Assembly (NCBI RefSeq): GCF_017431965.1
Contig: NZ_JAFRKB010000036.1
Span: forward strand, 1-38,102
Source of the DNA: Methanobrevibacter sp.
GTDB taxonomy: Archaea > Methanobacteriota > Methanobacteria > Methanobacteriales > Methanobacteriaceae
Length of the DNA stretch: 38,102 nt
Direction: 5' to 3'
The notes under the pieces were generated by a model, which had not been told where the DNA came from, searched no databases, and was given only the letters and a program-made list of their open reading frames with translations. The translations under genes and the position numbers were made by a program. Position 1 is the stretch's first letter. Every line of letters begins with the position of its first letter. Shown one piece after another: positions 26,966-35,003 of the stretch.

Positions 26966-27652
26966 TTACTTCATTTCAAATTGAGGTATTCCTGTAATTC
27001 TAAGACCACCATAATGGGATCTGTATTTGATGTTTAACCCAATTAAGAGAGGAGTAATTTTTTCAATGATACGGGATTTTTCTAAAATTCCGCAGTCAAT
27101 AGCTTGAACTCCTGGAAGTTTATTAATGAGTTCGGTAGCAATTTCTTTTGCTTCGTTGTCATTACCTGCAATTAGACAATCACAATCTATATCATTAGGG
27201 ATATTGGCCAAATGAGAATTACTGATATTACAAAATGCACAGATTACCTTTGCACCGGTTCCGGCAAGGATTTTGTCAGTTCTTTCAGCTGCTGAACCTT
27301 CCATTAAATCAATGAAACGGAATGGTTTACCGCCAATAGCTGTTTCTAATGGTACAGTAGCATCTAAAACAATTTTATCATTACAGAATTCCTTAATGCC
27401 TTCAAGAGTAGGTTTTTGAGCTGCCAAAGGTACTGTGAGAATTAGGATGTCACCTTCTTTTGCCGCATCTTCATTAGCCATACCAACAATATTTAAATCA
27501 TAATCTTTGAGTTCTTCTATTGTTTCTTCAACAATTGTTAAAGCCTTTTCTTCTTTACGGGAGCCTACAATAACCTCAACGCCTTCAATAGCAAATCTTT
27601 TTGCGATACCTAATCCTTGAGGTCCGGTTCCGCCAATTACTGCAACTTTCAT
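26966..27652 (-). CDS. npdG: F420-dependent NADP reductase
   Basis: 228 residues from the ATG at 27652. Passes hydride between NADPH and coenzyme F420. The N-terminal dinucleotide loop is VAVIGGTGPQGLGIAKRFA, followed by VGSRKEEKA with Ser and Arg for the NADP phosphate; TVPL and GAKVICAFCNIS are also family features. GGAGG lies 5 nt before the ATG; the in-frame GTG at 27664 overlaps that site. It follows adh on the same strand after a strong terminator. Together Adh and NpdG can route electrons from alcohols to F420H2. Confidence 0.93.
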   Translation of the reverse strand: MKVAVIGGTGPQGLGIAKRFAIEGVEVIVGSRKEEKALTIVEETIEELKDYDLNIVGMANEDAAKEGDILILTVPLAAQKPTLEGIKEFCNDKIVLDATVPLETAIGGKPFRFIDLMEGSAAERTDKILAGTGAKVICAFCNISNSHLANIPNDIDCDCLIAGNDNEAKEIATELINKLPGVQAIDCGILEKSRIIEKITPLLIGLNIKYRSHYGGLRITGIPQFEMK

Positions 27653-27704
27653 GTTATCCTCCACATGTTAAAATTAAATTTCGACTGATTATTAAAAAAC
27701 TTTT

Positions 27705-27739
27705 AAAAAAAAAAGTAATGGAAAAAATTCCATTACTTT
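27705..27739 (-). terminator. adh terminator: 12-bp stem plus T10
   Basis: AAAGTAATGGAA (27712-27723) pairs perfectly with TTCCATTACTTT (27728-27739) around AAAA; on the minus strand a T10 run completes a bacterial-style terminator. It separates adh from npdG. Confidence 0.8.
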
Positions 27740-27769
27740 AGTTTTTCCAATTGAGAAAACAGATTTGAA

Positions 27770-28846
27770 CTAGTCAAGATCTAACATTACAACAGGTTTA
27801 ATTAAGTCTTTTGGTTTTTCTTTCATCAAGAGTAATGCATCTTCGATTTTTTCAAGTCCTTTGAATTTGTGGGTAACTAATAATTCAGGGTCTTGTCTGC
27901 CGCATAATGCTAAGTCAGCAAGTCTTTCCATTCTGACAGCACCACCAGGACATAATCCGTTTTTAATGTTGATGTTGGACATACCGCAACCCCATTCTAC
28001 ACGAGGAATTAATACGTTGTCAGCACCACTTAAGTAGTTTACGTTGGATACTGTACCACCTGCTTTTGCTGATTTAATAGCTTCTGCCCATGTGTTTTCT
28101 AAGTTACCACCAGCAATAACTACAGAGTCTACACCTGCACCGTCAGTCAAGTCTCTGACTTGTTCGTCGATTGCTCCTTCTTTGTAGTTAATTATGTCTG
28201 TTGCACCGTATTTTTTAGCAACTTCAACAGAAATTGGACGGGTACCTGCTGCGAATAATCTTCCTGCACCTAAACATTTTGCACCTGCAATAGCTGAAAG
28301 ACCTACTGCACCGATACCGATAACAAGTACTGATCCACCTAATGGAATGTCAGCGTTTTCGGATCCCATCATACCAGTGGACCACATATCGGTTAACATT
28401 ACTGCACCTTCATCGGATAAACCTTCAGGGATGAATGTTAAGTTTGCGTCTGCCATGTTTACGTGGAATCTTTCTCCGAATACACCGTCTTTGAAGTTGG
28501 AGAATTTCCAACCACCGAGAGGTTCGGTTGTTTGAGATGGGAAACCTCTTTGAGCTGCTTCGTCATCCCAGTCAGGAGTGATTGCTGGTACGATTACTCT
28601 GTCACCAGGTTTAAATTTGGTTACGTGGCTACCTACTTCTACAACTTCACCAACAGCTTCGTGACCTAAAACCATGTCTTTTCTGTCACCGATTGCACCT
28701 TCCCATACAGTGTGAATATCTGAAGTACATGGAGATACACAAGTTGGTTTAATAATTGCGTCATATGGTCCACATTCTGGTACTTCTTTTTCTACCCAAC
28801 CGATTTCATTGAGTCTTTTCATTGCAAATCCTTTAAAAGTTGCCAT
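27770..28846 (-). CDS. adh: NADP-dependent zinc alcohol dehydrogenase
   Basis: 358 residues, medium-chain family close to the secondary-alcohol dehydrogenases of Thermoanaerobacter type. Catalytic zinc ligands are C40, H62 and D153 (LTDMWSTG), with E63 nearby. Nucleotide loop GIGAVG, then AAGTRPISVEVAKKYGATDI, where Gly-Thr-Arg fits NADP rather than NAD. No structural zinc lobe cysteines are visible, as in that subgroup. GAGGTGA lies about 5 nt before the ATG. Oxidises or reduces small alcohols; with npdG it links alcohols to F420. Codon use suggests high expression. Two FilR1-like regulators lie upstream on the same strand. Confidence 0.94.
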   Translation of the reverse strand: MATFKGFAMKRLNEIGWVEKEVPECGPYDAIIKPTCVSPCTSDIHTVWEGAIGDRKDMVLGHEAVGEVVEVGSHVTKFKPGDRVIVPAITPDWDDEAAQRGFPSQTTEPLGGWKFSNFKDGVFGERFHVNMADANLTFIPEGLSDEGAVMLTDMWSTGMMGSENADIPLGGSVLVIGIGAVGLSAIAGAKCLGAGRLFAAGTRPISVEVAKKYGATDIINYKEGAIDEQVRDLTDGAGVDSVVIAGGNLENTWAEAIKSAKAGGTVSNVNYLSGADNVLIPRVEWGCGMSNINIKNGLCPGGAVRMERLADLALCGRQDPELLVTHKFKGLEKIEDALLLMKEKPKDLIKPVVMLDLD

Positions 28847-28938
28847 TTTTTCACCTCATTTTATTAAAAATATTTAAAAAACCTATCAAATGATTAAAGG
28901 AAAAAAAACCTTTAAACAATTATTTTTTAGAAATTTGG

Positions 28939-28946
28939 TATATAAA
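28939..28946 (-). promoter_or_regulatory. TATA box of adh
   Basis: The minus strand reads TTTATATA. It predicts a start near 28914, at the inner edge of the TTAAAGG/CCTTTAA inverted repeat, and a leader near 70 nt. Confidence 0.5.
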
Positions 28947-29240
28947 TAAACTATTTCTTCATACAATAAGTTTAAATAAATATTTCTGTGAATAATTCTA
29001 TATTTTCAGCACTATATAAAATTAACTATTTTTCAATAGAAATTTTTCAAATTAAAGAATAAATAAGTATTACTTAATATTTTTACAAGTTAAAAATGAT
29101 TTTTCAATTAAAAATTTATTTCGGAAAATAATTTCAAAAAATTAAATCAAATATTTTTTTTCGAATGAAAGTATTTTTCATATCGTATGGGGAAAAAAAT
29201 TAAAATGAATTTCAAAATCTAAAAAAATAATTTAAAAAAT

Positions 29241-29276
29241 ATGTTCATGATAAAAAAACATGTTCATGATAAAAAA
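29241..29276. repeat. two direct copies of a TTCATGAT-containing 17-mer
   Basis: ATGTTCATGATAAAAAA occurs at 29241-29257 and again at 29260-29276, 19 bp apart with no mismatch. It shares TTCATGA with the paired operators at 10081-10109. It lies in the adh upstream region, just past the regulator genes. Confidence 0.7.
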
Positions 29277-29318
29277 TGAAATTGATGATGAAAATTTTAA
29301 GATTAAAAAAAATATACA

Positions 29319-30104
29319 TTAATCAATAAAATGATTCTTATATGATTCATAGAAACTTCTAGCATCCCTTAACACAACATCATCATTGCTAAAGAGCATT
29401 TCTGAACTGTCAAATACTACATCATCGAAAAATAAGTATAATGAAGTGAATGTATTTGTAGCAGTGAAGAATATATTTGCAAGATCATCAACAATATAAT
29501 AATCTATTTTCTTATCCCTCACCAAAGATTTAAAATACCTGTCCGAATCGGATTTGACTATCAAATCCAGGATGTTTTTTGTAGTAATCAAATCCAAATG
29601 GCCATCATGCAAAATGATTGAATCATAAATGGCATCCATAAATATCTTAGAATAAACCGGCAAAATCATGCAGATATCATTAGACAACTTAATATTTTTC
29701 AAATACTCATTTATAGGCTTGGCAAATTCAGTAATGGTTGATTTGACAACGATAGAATCATTGAAAAATGACAGTTCTTTTAAAAATTTATTTGAAACAG
29801 ACTTGAGCGAATGGTTTTCCCAAAAGCTACCATTATTATCAATATTTTTGAAATTGATCAGTAAATTTTCTAAATTCTGAGCAACCAGAAAACCCGCGGA
29901 AGTAATTACAAACTGCTTGTTGGATAATCTTGTGATTAGCTTGCACTCCCTAAGTTCATTTAATCCCCGAGATATGTTACCTGATTTTTTATTAAATTCT
30001 GATTCCAATTCTTTAATTGATTTTGAAGATTCATATAAACTAAATAATAGTTTTAACCTTATTTCAGAAGTCATTAAAAATTTCAATATATTAAAATCTT
30101 CCAA
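29319..30104 (-). CDS. winged-helix regulator with FilR1-type domain, B type (start uncertain)
   Basis: 261 residues from the TTG at 30104. Winged helix near 8-70 (TSEIRLKLLFSLYESSKSIKELESEF, then GNISRGLNELRECKL). FilR1-type blocks: GSFWENHSLKSVSNKFL, VKSTITEFAKPINEYL, LPVYSKIFM, matching the 10916 protein. The true start may be the ATT at 30137: GGGGG lies 7 nt before it, and the extra codons align with the N-termini of the related proteins; an in-frame TAA closes the frame just above. It lies 3' of the A-type partner and upstream of adh, so adh is a plausible target. Confidence 0.78.
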   Translation of the reverse strand: MEDFNILKFLMTSEIRLKLLFSLYESSKSIKELESEFNKKSGNISRGLNELRECKLITRLSNKQFVITSAGFLVAQNLENLLINFKNIDNNGSFWENHSLKSVSNKFLKELSFFNDSIVVKSTITEFAKPINEYLKNIKLSNDICMILPVYSKIFMDAIYDSIILHDGHLDLITTKNILDLIVKSDSDRYFKSLVRDKKIDYYIVDDLANIFFTATNTFTSLYLFFDDVVFDSSEMLFSNDDVVLRDARSFYESYKNHFID

Positions 30105-30139
30105 ATCCCTTTGACTATCAAAAAACTCAGATTTAATAA

Positions 30140-31000
30140 TTATACCCCCTTATCCTTAGGATAAATTATATTTTCCAAAGAAACATAATCCCCGCACAAT
30201 TTCTGATACTCATTAAACAGTTTTAAACCCCATTGAATAGCGTCTTTACTAGTGGATGCAATGACCGCATTTTGATTGAATTCACCGGATTTATGATAAA
30301 AAGCCAAAACCAGGCATTTATCTGATACCGTAAAAGCAAATTTAACATGAATGTCGTTTGGTATTAATCGGACATACTTATTTTTAATCCCTTTACTTTT
30401 AGGGACATACTCCTTAATAAAATCCTTTACTGCCTCTGAAACTTCATCTGGAAGTATCAACTCAACGGTACATTCATTATCAATCCAATAACTAATAATA
30501 TCATCATGTCTTGGGTGAAAATAAGGAAATATTCCTTTTAAAAACTTAAATCCCATTAAAGAACATTGAAAAATTTCAGTAGCCTTAAATAAATCTATAT
30601 TATTGGACTCCACTAATTTTGCACCTTCAAGCGGAGATAAATCCTTAGTTGTATCAACAAAAATGTCCAATAAGGAATCATTTAAGAAATTAACGTTTTC
30701 ACTTAAAATGCGAGCTGACTTATCAAAATTAATCATGTGGATTAGTTTGAGTTTTGTTTTGTTGAACAAATAAAACCTATCGTTTACACTATAAATAATC
30801 ATCCGCTGCTCAAGCTTATTAATGTTATCCAAAATTGAACTATAACCGTAATTAGTTTTCTCTTCAATCTCTTTAATTGATGCTGGAGAGTTATATAAAC
30901 ATCCTAAAATCTTTAAACGAATTTCAGAATTAATTAAAAATTTGATTTCCTCTTGAAAATCGTTTAAATCATCTTCATTAAAATCAATTTTCAAACTCAA
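30140..31000 (-). CDS. winged-helix regulator with FilR1-type domain, A type
   Basis: 286 residues from the TTG at 31000, or 284 from the TTG at 30994, which is 6 nt from GAGGT and better placed. Winged helix near 20-85 (INSEIRLKILGCLYNSPASIKEI, then YSSILDNINKLEQRMII). The FilR1-type domain has IFPYFHPRHDDII near residues 178-190, like the 10134 protein. No ATG start is available near the conserved N-terminus. The perfect palindrome TCACAATTGTGA at 31004-31015 overlaps its ribosome site, which suggests autoregulation. Ligand unknown. Confidence 0.8.
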   Translation of the reverse strand: MSLKIDFNEDDLNDFQEEIKFLINSEIRLKILGCLYNSPASIKEIEEKTNYGYSSILDNINKLEQRMIIYSVNDRFYLFNKTKLKLIHMINFDKSARILSENVNFLNDSLLDIFVDTTKDLSPLEGAKLVESNNIDLFKATEIFQCSLMGFKFLKGIFPYFHPRHDDIISYWIDNECTVELILPDEVSEAVKDFIKEYVPKSKGIKNKYVRLIPNDIHVKFAFTVSDKCLVLAFYHKSGEFNQNAVIASTSKDAIQWGLKLFNEYQKLCGDYVSLENIIYPKDKGV

Positions 31001-31003
31001 ACC

Positions 31004-31015
31004 TCACAATTGTGA
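31004..31015. promoter_or_regulatory. 12-bp palindrome at the ribosome site of the A-type regulator
   Basis: TCACAATTGTGA is a perfect palindrome. It covers part of the GAGGT ribosome site and lies about 30 bp after TATA-like TTTAAATATATTA (near 31037-31049). It could be an operator around the transcript start. Confidence 0.4.
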
Positions 31016-31095
31016 TTGTAATATATATTTTATTTAATAATATATTTAAACATTAAGATAAAAAATTTATCAGGAAATAACAAATAAACTCTTTT

Positions 31096-32172
31096 TTAAA
31101 GCATATGGTTGTTATTTAAATAATTTCCTTCCATATCCACCAAAACAACATTCAAATCCAAATCAAAGCGTTGTTTACATCTATCTTTAATAGCATCGGC
31201 AATGCTGTTTGAAACTTCAAATGATACGTCCAACTCATCCAGGATAGACATCATGTCATCGGTGGTCTTGGAATCGAATAATCTTTGCAGATTATCCCTG
31301 TCAACACCACATAATGCCGCATGAGTAACCATTATTTCCCGCCTTCCATCAGCAACGGCATGCTTTGTGTCGAATATGCCTCCGGCAACCTTAATAAGCT
31401 TACCCATATGGCCAAAGAAAGTGAATTTTTTAATTCCCCTCTTTTCGGCTTCCTCAAACATGAACCCAACAAAATTACCAGTCTGGACAATTTGCTCTTT
31501 GGTTATATCCAGATTCTGTAAGGCCAATTTTTCACCGATATTTCCCGGGACAAAAACCAAATCTTCAATTCCTGAAGCAATAGCCACATCCAGTTGAGTA
31601 ACAATGGAATTCTTATATGCTTCATTCGACATTGACCTTGCAACACCGGTTGTTCCAAGAATAGATATGCCTCCGACAATGCCCAATTTAGGATTCATGG
31701 TTTTTTTAGCAATTTTTTCGCCTTCCGGAATTGAAATGGTTACTTTGGCCGCCTTACCCTTTGGCAGCTTTTCCTTCAAGTTTTCAAAAATCATCTTACG
31801 GGGAACAGGATTTATCGCATGTTCACCTACAGGTATCTGAAGACCCGGTTTTGTAATTATGCCCACACCTTCACCGCCGGTTATAATAACATCAGATGTT
31901 TCATCAGTTTTATCGAATAATTCAACAGTAGAAACAATAGCCAAATCCACAGTAACATCCGGATCATTGTAAGGATTTTTATGAGCTATAGCATAAGCTT
32001 TAAAAGGAGATATCTTCTTACATTTATCAATAATAATGTCTAATGTCTTTTTAGGAGTTTCTACTTTAACACATGCAACATCAGCCGAATCCAAAATAGC
32101 ATCAAGAGCTGCTATCGAACAAGCAGTTGCTACGGTTCCAGTCGTAACCCCCGTATAATTCTCATTAGTCAT
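31096..32172 (-). CDS. cbiD: cobalt-precorrin-5B (C1)-methyltransferase CbiD
   Basis: 358 residues. Methylates C1 in anaerobic cobalamin synthesis. Family blocks: YTGVTTGTVATACSIAAL near 6-23, IITGGEGVGIITKPGLQIPVG, AINPVPRKMI, LGTTGVARSMS and KFTFFGHMGKLIKVAGGIF. There is no ribosome site before the ATG; T-rich sequence from the upstream thioredoxin gene lies there, so a leaderless start is possible. Corrinoids made here serve methyl-transfer proteins of methanogenesis. Full length. Confidence 0.92.
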   Translation of the reverse strand: MTNENYTGVTTGTVATACSIAALDAILDSADVACVKVETPKKTLDIIIDKCKKISPFKAYAIAHKNPYNDPDVTVDLAIVSTVELFDKTDETSDVIITGGEGVGIITKPGLQIPVGEHAINPVPRKMIFENLKEKLPKGKAAKVTISIPEGEKIAKKTMNPKLGIVGGISILGTTGVARSMSNEAYKNSIVTQLDVAIASGIEDLVFVPGNIGEKLALQNLDITKEQIVQTGNFVGFMFEEAEKRGIKKFTFFGHMGKLIKVAGGIFDTKHAVADGRREIMVTHAALCGVDRDNLQRLFDSKTTDDMMSILDELDVSFEVSNSIADAIKDRCKQRFDLDLNVVLVDMEGNYLNNNHML

Positions 32173-32202
32173 TTTAATAAAAAAGAATAAAAAAGAGTGA
32201 AT

Positions 32203-32466
32203 CTATAACAAAGATTCAATTTTTTCAATGAGTTCATCATCTCTTGGTGCACCGACAAATACCACTTCACCATCAATGACAATAGTAGGCACTGCCATGA
32301 TTTGATAATTAATAGCTTTTTGTCTGTTTTCATCACTTTCATCGATTTTAAGTACTTCTACATCGATTGCATCGCCCAATTTATCTTTTGCTACTTGAGC
32401 AGCGTCAATTGCAGATGGACAATGAGGACAGGAATTTGTTGAAAATACTTCTACTTTAATTGCCAT
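32203..32466 (-). CDS. small thioredoxin/glutaredoxin-like protein
   Basis: 87 residues. Thioredoxin fold with redox motif CPHC at 13-16 and the cis-proline at P60 (MAVPTIVIDG). Such short archaeal proteins act as thioredoxins for methanogen enzymes; the partner reductase is not in the window. GGAGA lies 8 nt before the ATG. It precedes cbiD by 30 bp and is divergent from hel308. Confidence 0.9.
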   Translation of the reverse strand: MAIKVEVFSTNSCPHCPSAIDAAQVAKDKLGDAIDVEVLKIDESDENRQKAINYQIMAVPTIVIDGEVVFVGAPRDDELIEKIESLL

Positions 32467-32567
32467 AATAAAGTCTCCATTTTTTAATTACTATTTAAAC
32501 CTAATTTATAATAACTAATATATAATTGTTACCACCTACATTATTTTTCAAATGCTCACTCTAAATA

Positions 32568-32575
32568 TTTATAAT
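32568..32575 (+). promoter_or_regulatory. TATA box of hel308 (leaderless)
   Basis: TTTATAAT, with its centre about 27 bp before the ATG at 32598. The predicted transcript start is at the start codon, and there is no ribosome site in the A-rich stretch between. Confidence 0.5.
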
Positions 32576-32597
32576 TAATGAAAAAAATAAAAATTAA

Positions 32598-34676
32598 ATG
32601 ATTAATATGGAAAACCTACCAACTGATATCAAGAAAATAATTAATGGCGCATATCCCTACATTAAAGAGTTCAATCCTGCCCAAAAAGCAGTGATTGAAT
32701 CCGGATATTTAGATGACAAATCAAATTACATTATTTGTATTCCTACAGCAAGCGGAAAAACTGTTTTGGGAGTATTGCCTGCACTTAAAACAATACTTGA
32801 GGGCGGAAAAGCAGTTTACGCAGCACCGCTTCTTTCAATACAAAATGAAAAGGTAAAGGAATTTAAGGCATTTGAAGAATATGGAATCAACGTTGGAAAA
32901 CATCCTTCCAGTGCAGATTTATCAGTTATGGTTTTCGAGTCTTTTGATGCGCTTACAAGATTTTCATGGGATGCCTTGAGGGATGTTGATACATTAATTA
33001 TTGATGAATTCCATATGATCGGAGAATACACAAGAGGCCCAACACTTGAAGCGGCAATCACACGTGCGAAAATCATCAATCCGAGCATGAGAATAATTGC
33101 CCTTTCAGCCACCCTTAGAAATATCCAAGAGATTGAAGGCTGGCTTGAAGGAACATGTGTTGAACATGATTACAGGCCTGTGCCTCTCCATAAAGAGGTT
33201 TTGGATGCTGAGATGTTCAATACGAAAAATAAAAATGATGTTGTTGTAAAAGTAATTGAAAAAGCTATTAAAGACAAATCTCAGGCATTAGCTTTTGTAT
33301 CAACAAGAAGATTTACTGAAAGCCTTGCAACTTATGTTTCCGGCAAAATAAATAAGAAAATCAATGTGGAACAAAGAAAAAGATTTAAAGAAGTTTCAGA
33401 AAAACTGCTTGAAGTTCCCAAGAAAAAGGGATCGCTGCCAACAAGCACCTGCCTTAAACTGGCGGAAGTTGCTGAAAAGGGTGTTGCATTCCACCATGCA
33501 GGATTATTCAATGAACAGAAAGAAATTATCGAAGATGAATTTAGAAACGGCAATATCTTAATGATTACTGCGACACCAAGTTTAATGTATGGGGTCAATC
33601 TCCCTTCAAAATCAGTTGTAATCAGAGACCATACCCGTTGGACCAGCAACGGCCCCCAACCGATTCCTGTTTTTGACTACGAACAGATGTCAGGGCGGGC
33701 TGGAAGGCCACAGTATGATGATGTAGGTTATTCCTATCTTATAGCTAAAACAATGGATGAAGCCCTGAACTTAGAGGAATATTACATTGAGGGAGACATT
33801 GAATTAACCAATTCAAAATTGGTTGACAATAAAGATGCTATATACCGGCAGATTATTGCACAAATCGCATCATCACTTTCCAAAAATTTAAAGGAATTAA
33901 CTGACTTTTTTGGAAAGACATTATATGGATATCAAATGAGCAACAATCCTTCAATGTCCCTATTTGCTGAAGACAGTTTAAGATATGAACTTGAAACTGC
34001 ATTGCAATTCTTGCTTCAAAATGGAATAATTAGAGCAACTCCGGAAGGCCTTAAGGCAACAGACTTTGGAAATTTAATAGCAAGGTCCAATTATACCGTC
34101 GAGACTGCAGTTAAAATAAAAGAATACATTTCCTCCATCAGCAAATTCAATGCGGAAGAATTTATTTATGCACTATCTGAAACTCCGGATTTACCTTTAA
34201 TTTCATTTAAAGGAAGAAAATCAAAAGATCCAGTACGCGATAAGCTGTCTGAAGCAGGATTATTTGCAGTGGATATCGGAAATCCTGAAGCTACAACCGT
34301 TTCTCTTATTGAATGGATTGATGAGCGAAGCGAATATGAAATTGAGAATAAATACAATGTTTATTCCGCTTCAACAAGAAGATCCGCTTATGAAGCATCC
34401 CGCCTTGTAATATTTGCTAAAAAAACTTCAGAAGTTTTAGGCGATTACACTCACCTGAAAGAATTTGATTTCCTATCAGCCAGATTATACTATGGCGTTA
34501 AAGAGGACATTATACCATTAGTTGTTGGCGTTAAACGTCTTGGAAGAAAAAGAGCTAGAAACTTAGTGAATGTATTTGGAAACGATTTAGGAAACGTTTC
34601 TGAAGCAGAATTACAAAAAATAGATGGAATTGGTCCTAAATTAGCTTCAAAAATTAAATCCTTCACAGAAAATTAA
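32598..34676 (+). CDS. hel308: Ski2-like DNA helicase Hel308
   Basis: 692 residues. ATP-dependent 3'-5' helicase for stalled forks. Q-motif FNPAQKAVIESG near 25-36, Walker A PTASGKT at 49-55, DEFH at 136-139 (Hel308 proteins more often carry DEIH or DECH), SATL, and QMSGRAGRP for motif VI. A winged helix and ratchet region follow, then a helix-hairpin-helix pair at the end (GVKRLGRKRARNLV and IDGIGPKLASKI). Size is right for Hel308. It starts at ATG 32598 or 32607; a TATA box at -27 points to a leaderless message. Confidence 0.88.
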   Translation: MINMENLPTDIKKIINGAYPYIKEFNPAQKAVIESGYLDDKSNYIICIPTASGKTVLGVLPALKTILEGGKAVYAAPLLSIQNEKVKEFKAFEEYGINVGKHPSSADLSVMVFESFDALTRFSWDALRDVDTLIIDEFHMIGEYTRGPTLEAAITRAKIINPSMRIIALSATLRNIQEIEGWLEGTCVEHDYRPVPLHKEVLDAEMFNTKNKNDVVVKVIEKAIKDKSQALAFVSTRRFTESLATYVSGKINKKINVEQRKRFKEVSEKLLEVPKKKGSLPTSTCLKLAEVAEKGVAFHHAGLFNEQKEIIEDEFRNGNILMITATPSLMYGVNLPSKSVVIRDHTRWTSNGPQPIPVFDYEQMSGRAGRPQYDDVGYSYLIAKTMDEALNLEEYYIEGDIELTNSKLVDNKDAIYRQIIAQIASSLSKNLKELTDFFGKTLYGYQMSNNPSMSLFAEDSLRYELETALQFLLQNGIIRATPEGLKATDFGNLIARSNYTVETAVKIKEYISSISKFNAEEFIYALSETPDLPLISFKGRKSKDPVRDKLSEAGLFAVDIGNPEATTVSLIEWIDERSEYEIENKYNVYSASTRRSAYEASRLVIFAKKTSEVLGDYTHLKEFDFLSARLYYGVKEDIIPLVVGVKRLGRKRARNLVNVFGNDLGNVSEAELQKIDGIGPKLASKIKSFTEN

Positions 34677-34680
34677 AAAT

Positions 34681-34704
34681 AAAAAAGGGAGGAGATTATC
34701 CTCC
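34681..34704 (-). terminator. terminator hairpin containing the DUF2098 stop
   Basis: GGAGGA (34688-34693) pairs with TCCTCC (34699-34704); the loop holds the stop codon of the DUF2098 gene. On the minus strand T6 follows. The Gly-Gly end of the protein is encoded by the stem. Confidence 0.65.
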
Positions 34705-34995
34705 ACCTTCAGCAACATTAGAGTCAAGTTCAATATTTTCTAAATCTAATGCTTTTTCTTTTAATGCCTCAATATCAATCTCATCATCACCATCATCAAA
34801 AGATTTTTTCTTTAAATCTTTTTCATCAAGTAACTCAACCAATTTTGAGCGGTACCATAATTCAGTTTTATCAATTTTTATCCAATCAATACCATCTTTT
34901 GATTTTACATCAACAATTTCGCCAATTGTTCCAGTATCAACATAACGGACATGATTGCCTACAGCAAGTTCTTTATCTCTTGCATCAAAAACCAT
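34696..34995 (-). CDS. DUF2098 protein
   Basis: 99 residues. A small SH3-like domain: VGNHVRYVDTGTIGEIVDVK, then WIKIDKTELWYRSKLVELLD, the DUF2098 pattern of methanogens. An acidic tail follows and the protein ends in three glycines. Function unknown. It starts 8 nt after the PRC-barrel gene stop on the same strand and converges with hel308. Confidence 0.82.
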   Translation of the reverse strand: MVFDARDKELAVGNHVRYVDTGTIGEIVDVKSKDGIDWIKIDKTELWYRSKLVELLDEKDLKKKSFDDGDDEIDIEALKEKALDLENIELDSNVAEGGG

Positions 34996-35003
34996 ATTAA
35001 TAC

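Larger units (their letters stand above)
28847..29318. other. 472-bp AT-rich upstream region of adh
   Basis: No coding sequence seen. It holds a minus-strand TATA box at 28939-28946 (TTTATATA), a second candidate at 29013-29021, the inverted repeat TTAAAGG (28894-28900) and CCTTTAA (28909-28915) at the predicted transcript start, the TTCATGAT pair at 29241-29276, and T8 at 29302-29309 that probably ends the regulator transcript. Confidence 0.6.

Noticed and set aside
28194..28669. Plus-strand frames inside adh
   Set aside because: Antisense to a clearly conserved dehydrogenase; proline-rich low-complexity translation.
29013..29047. Plus-strand promoter for a non-coding RNA from the strong TATATAAAA box upstream of adh
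   Set aside because: The box is readable on both strands and no conserved RNA structure or gene follows on the plus strand; it is as easily a second adh promoter.
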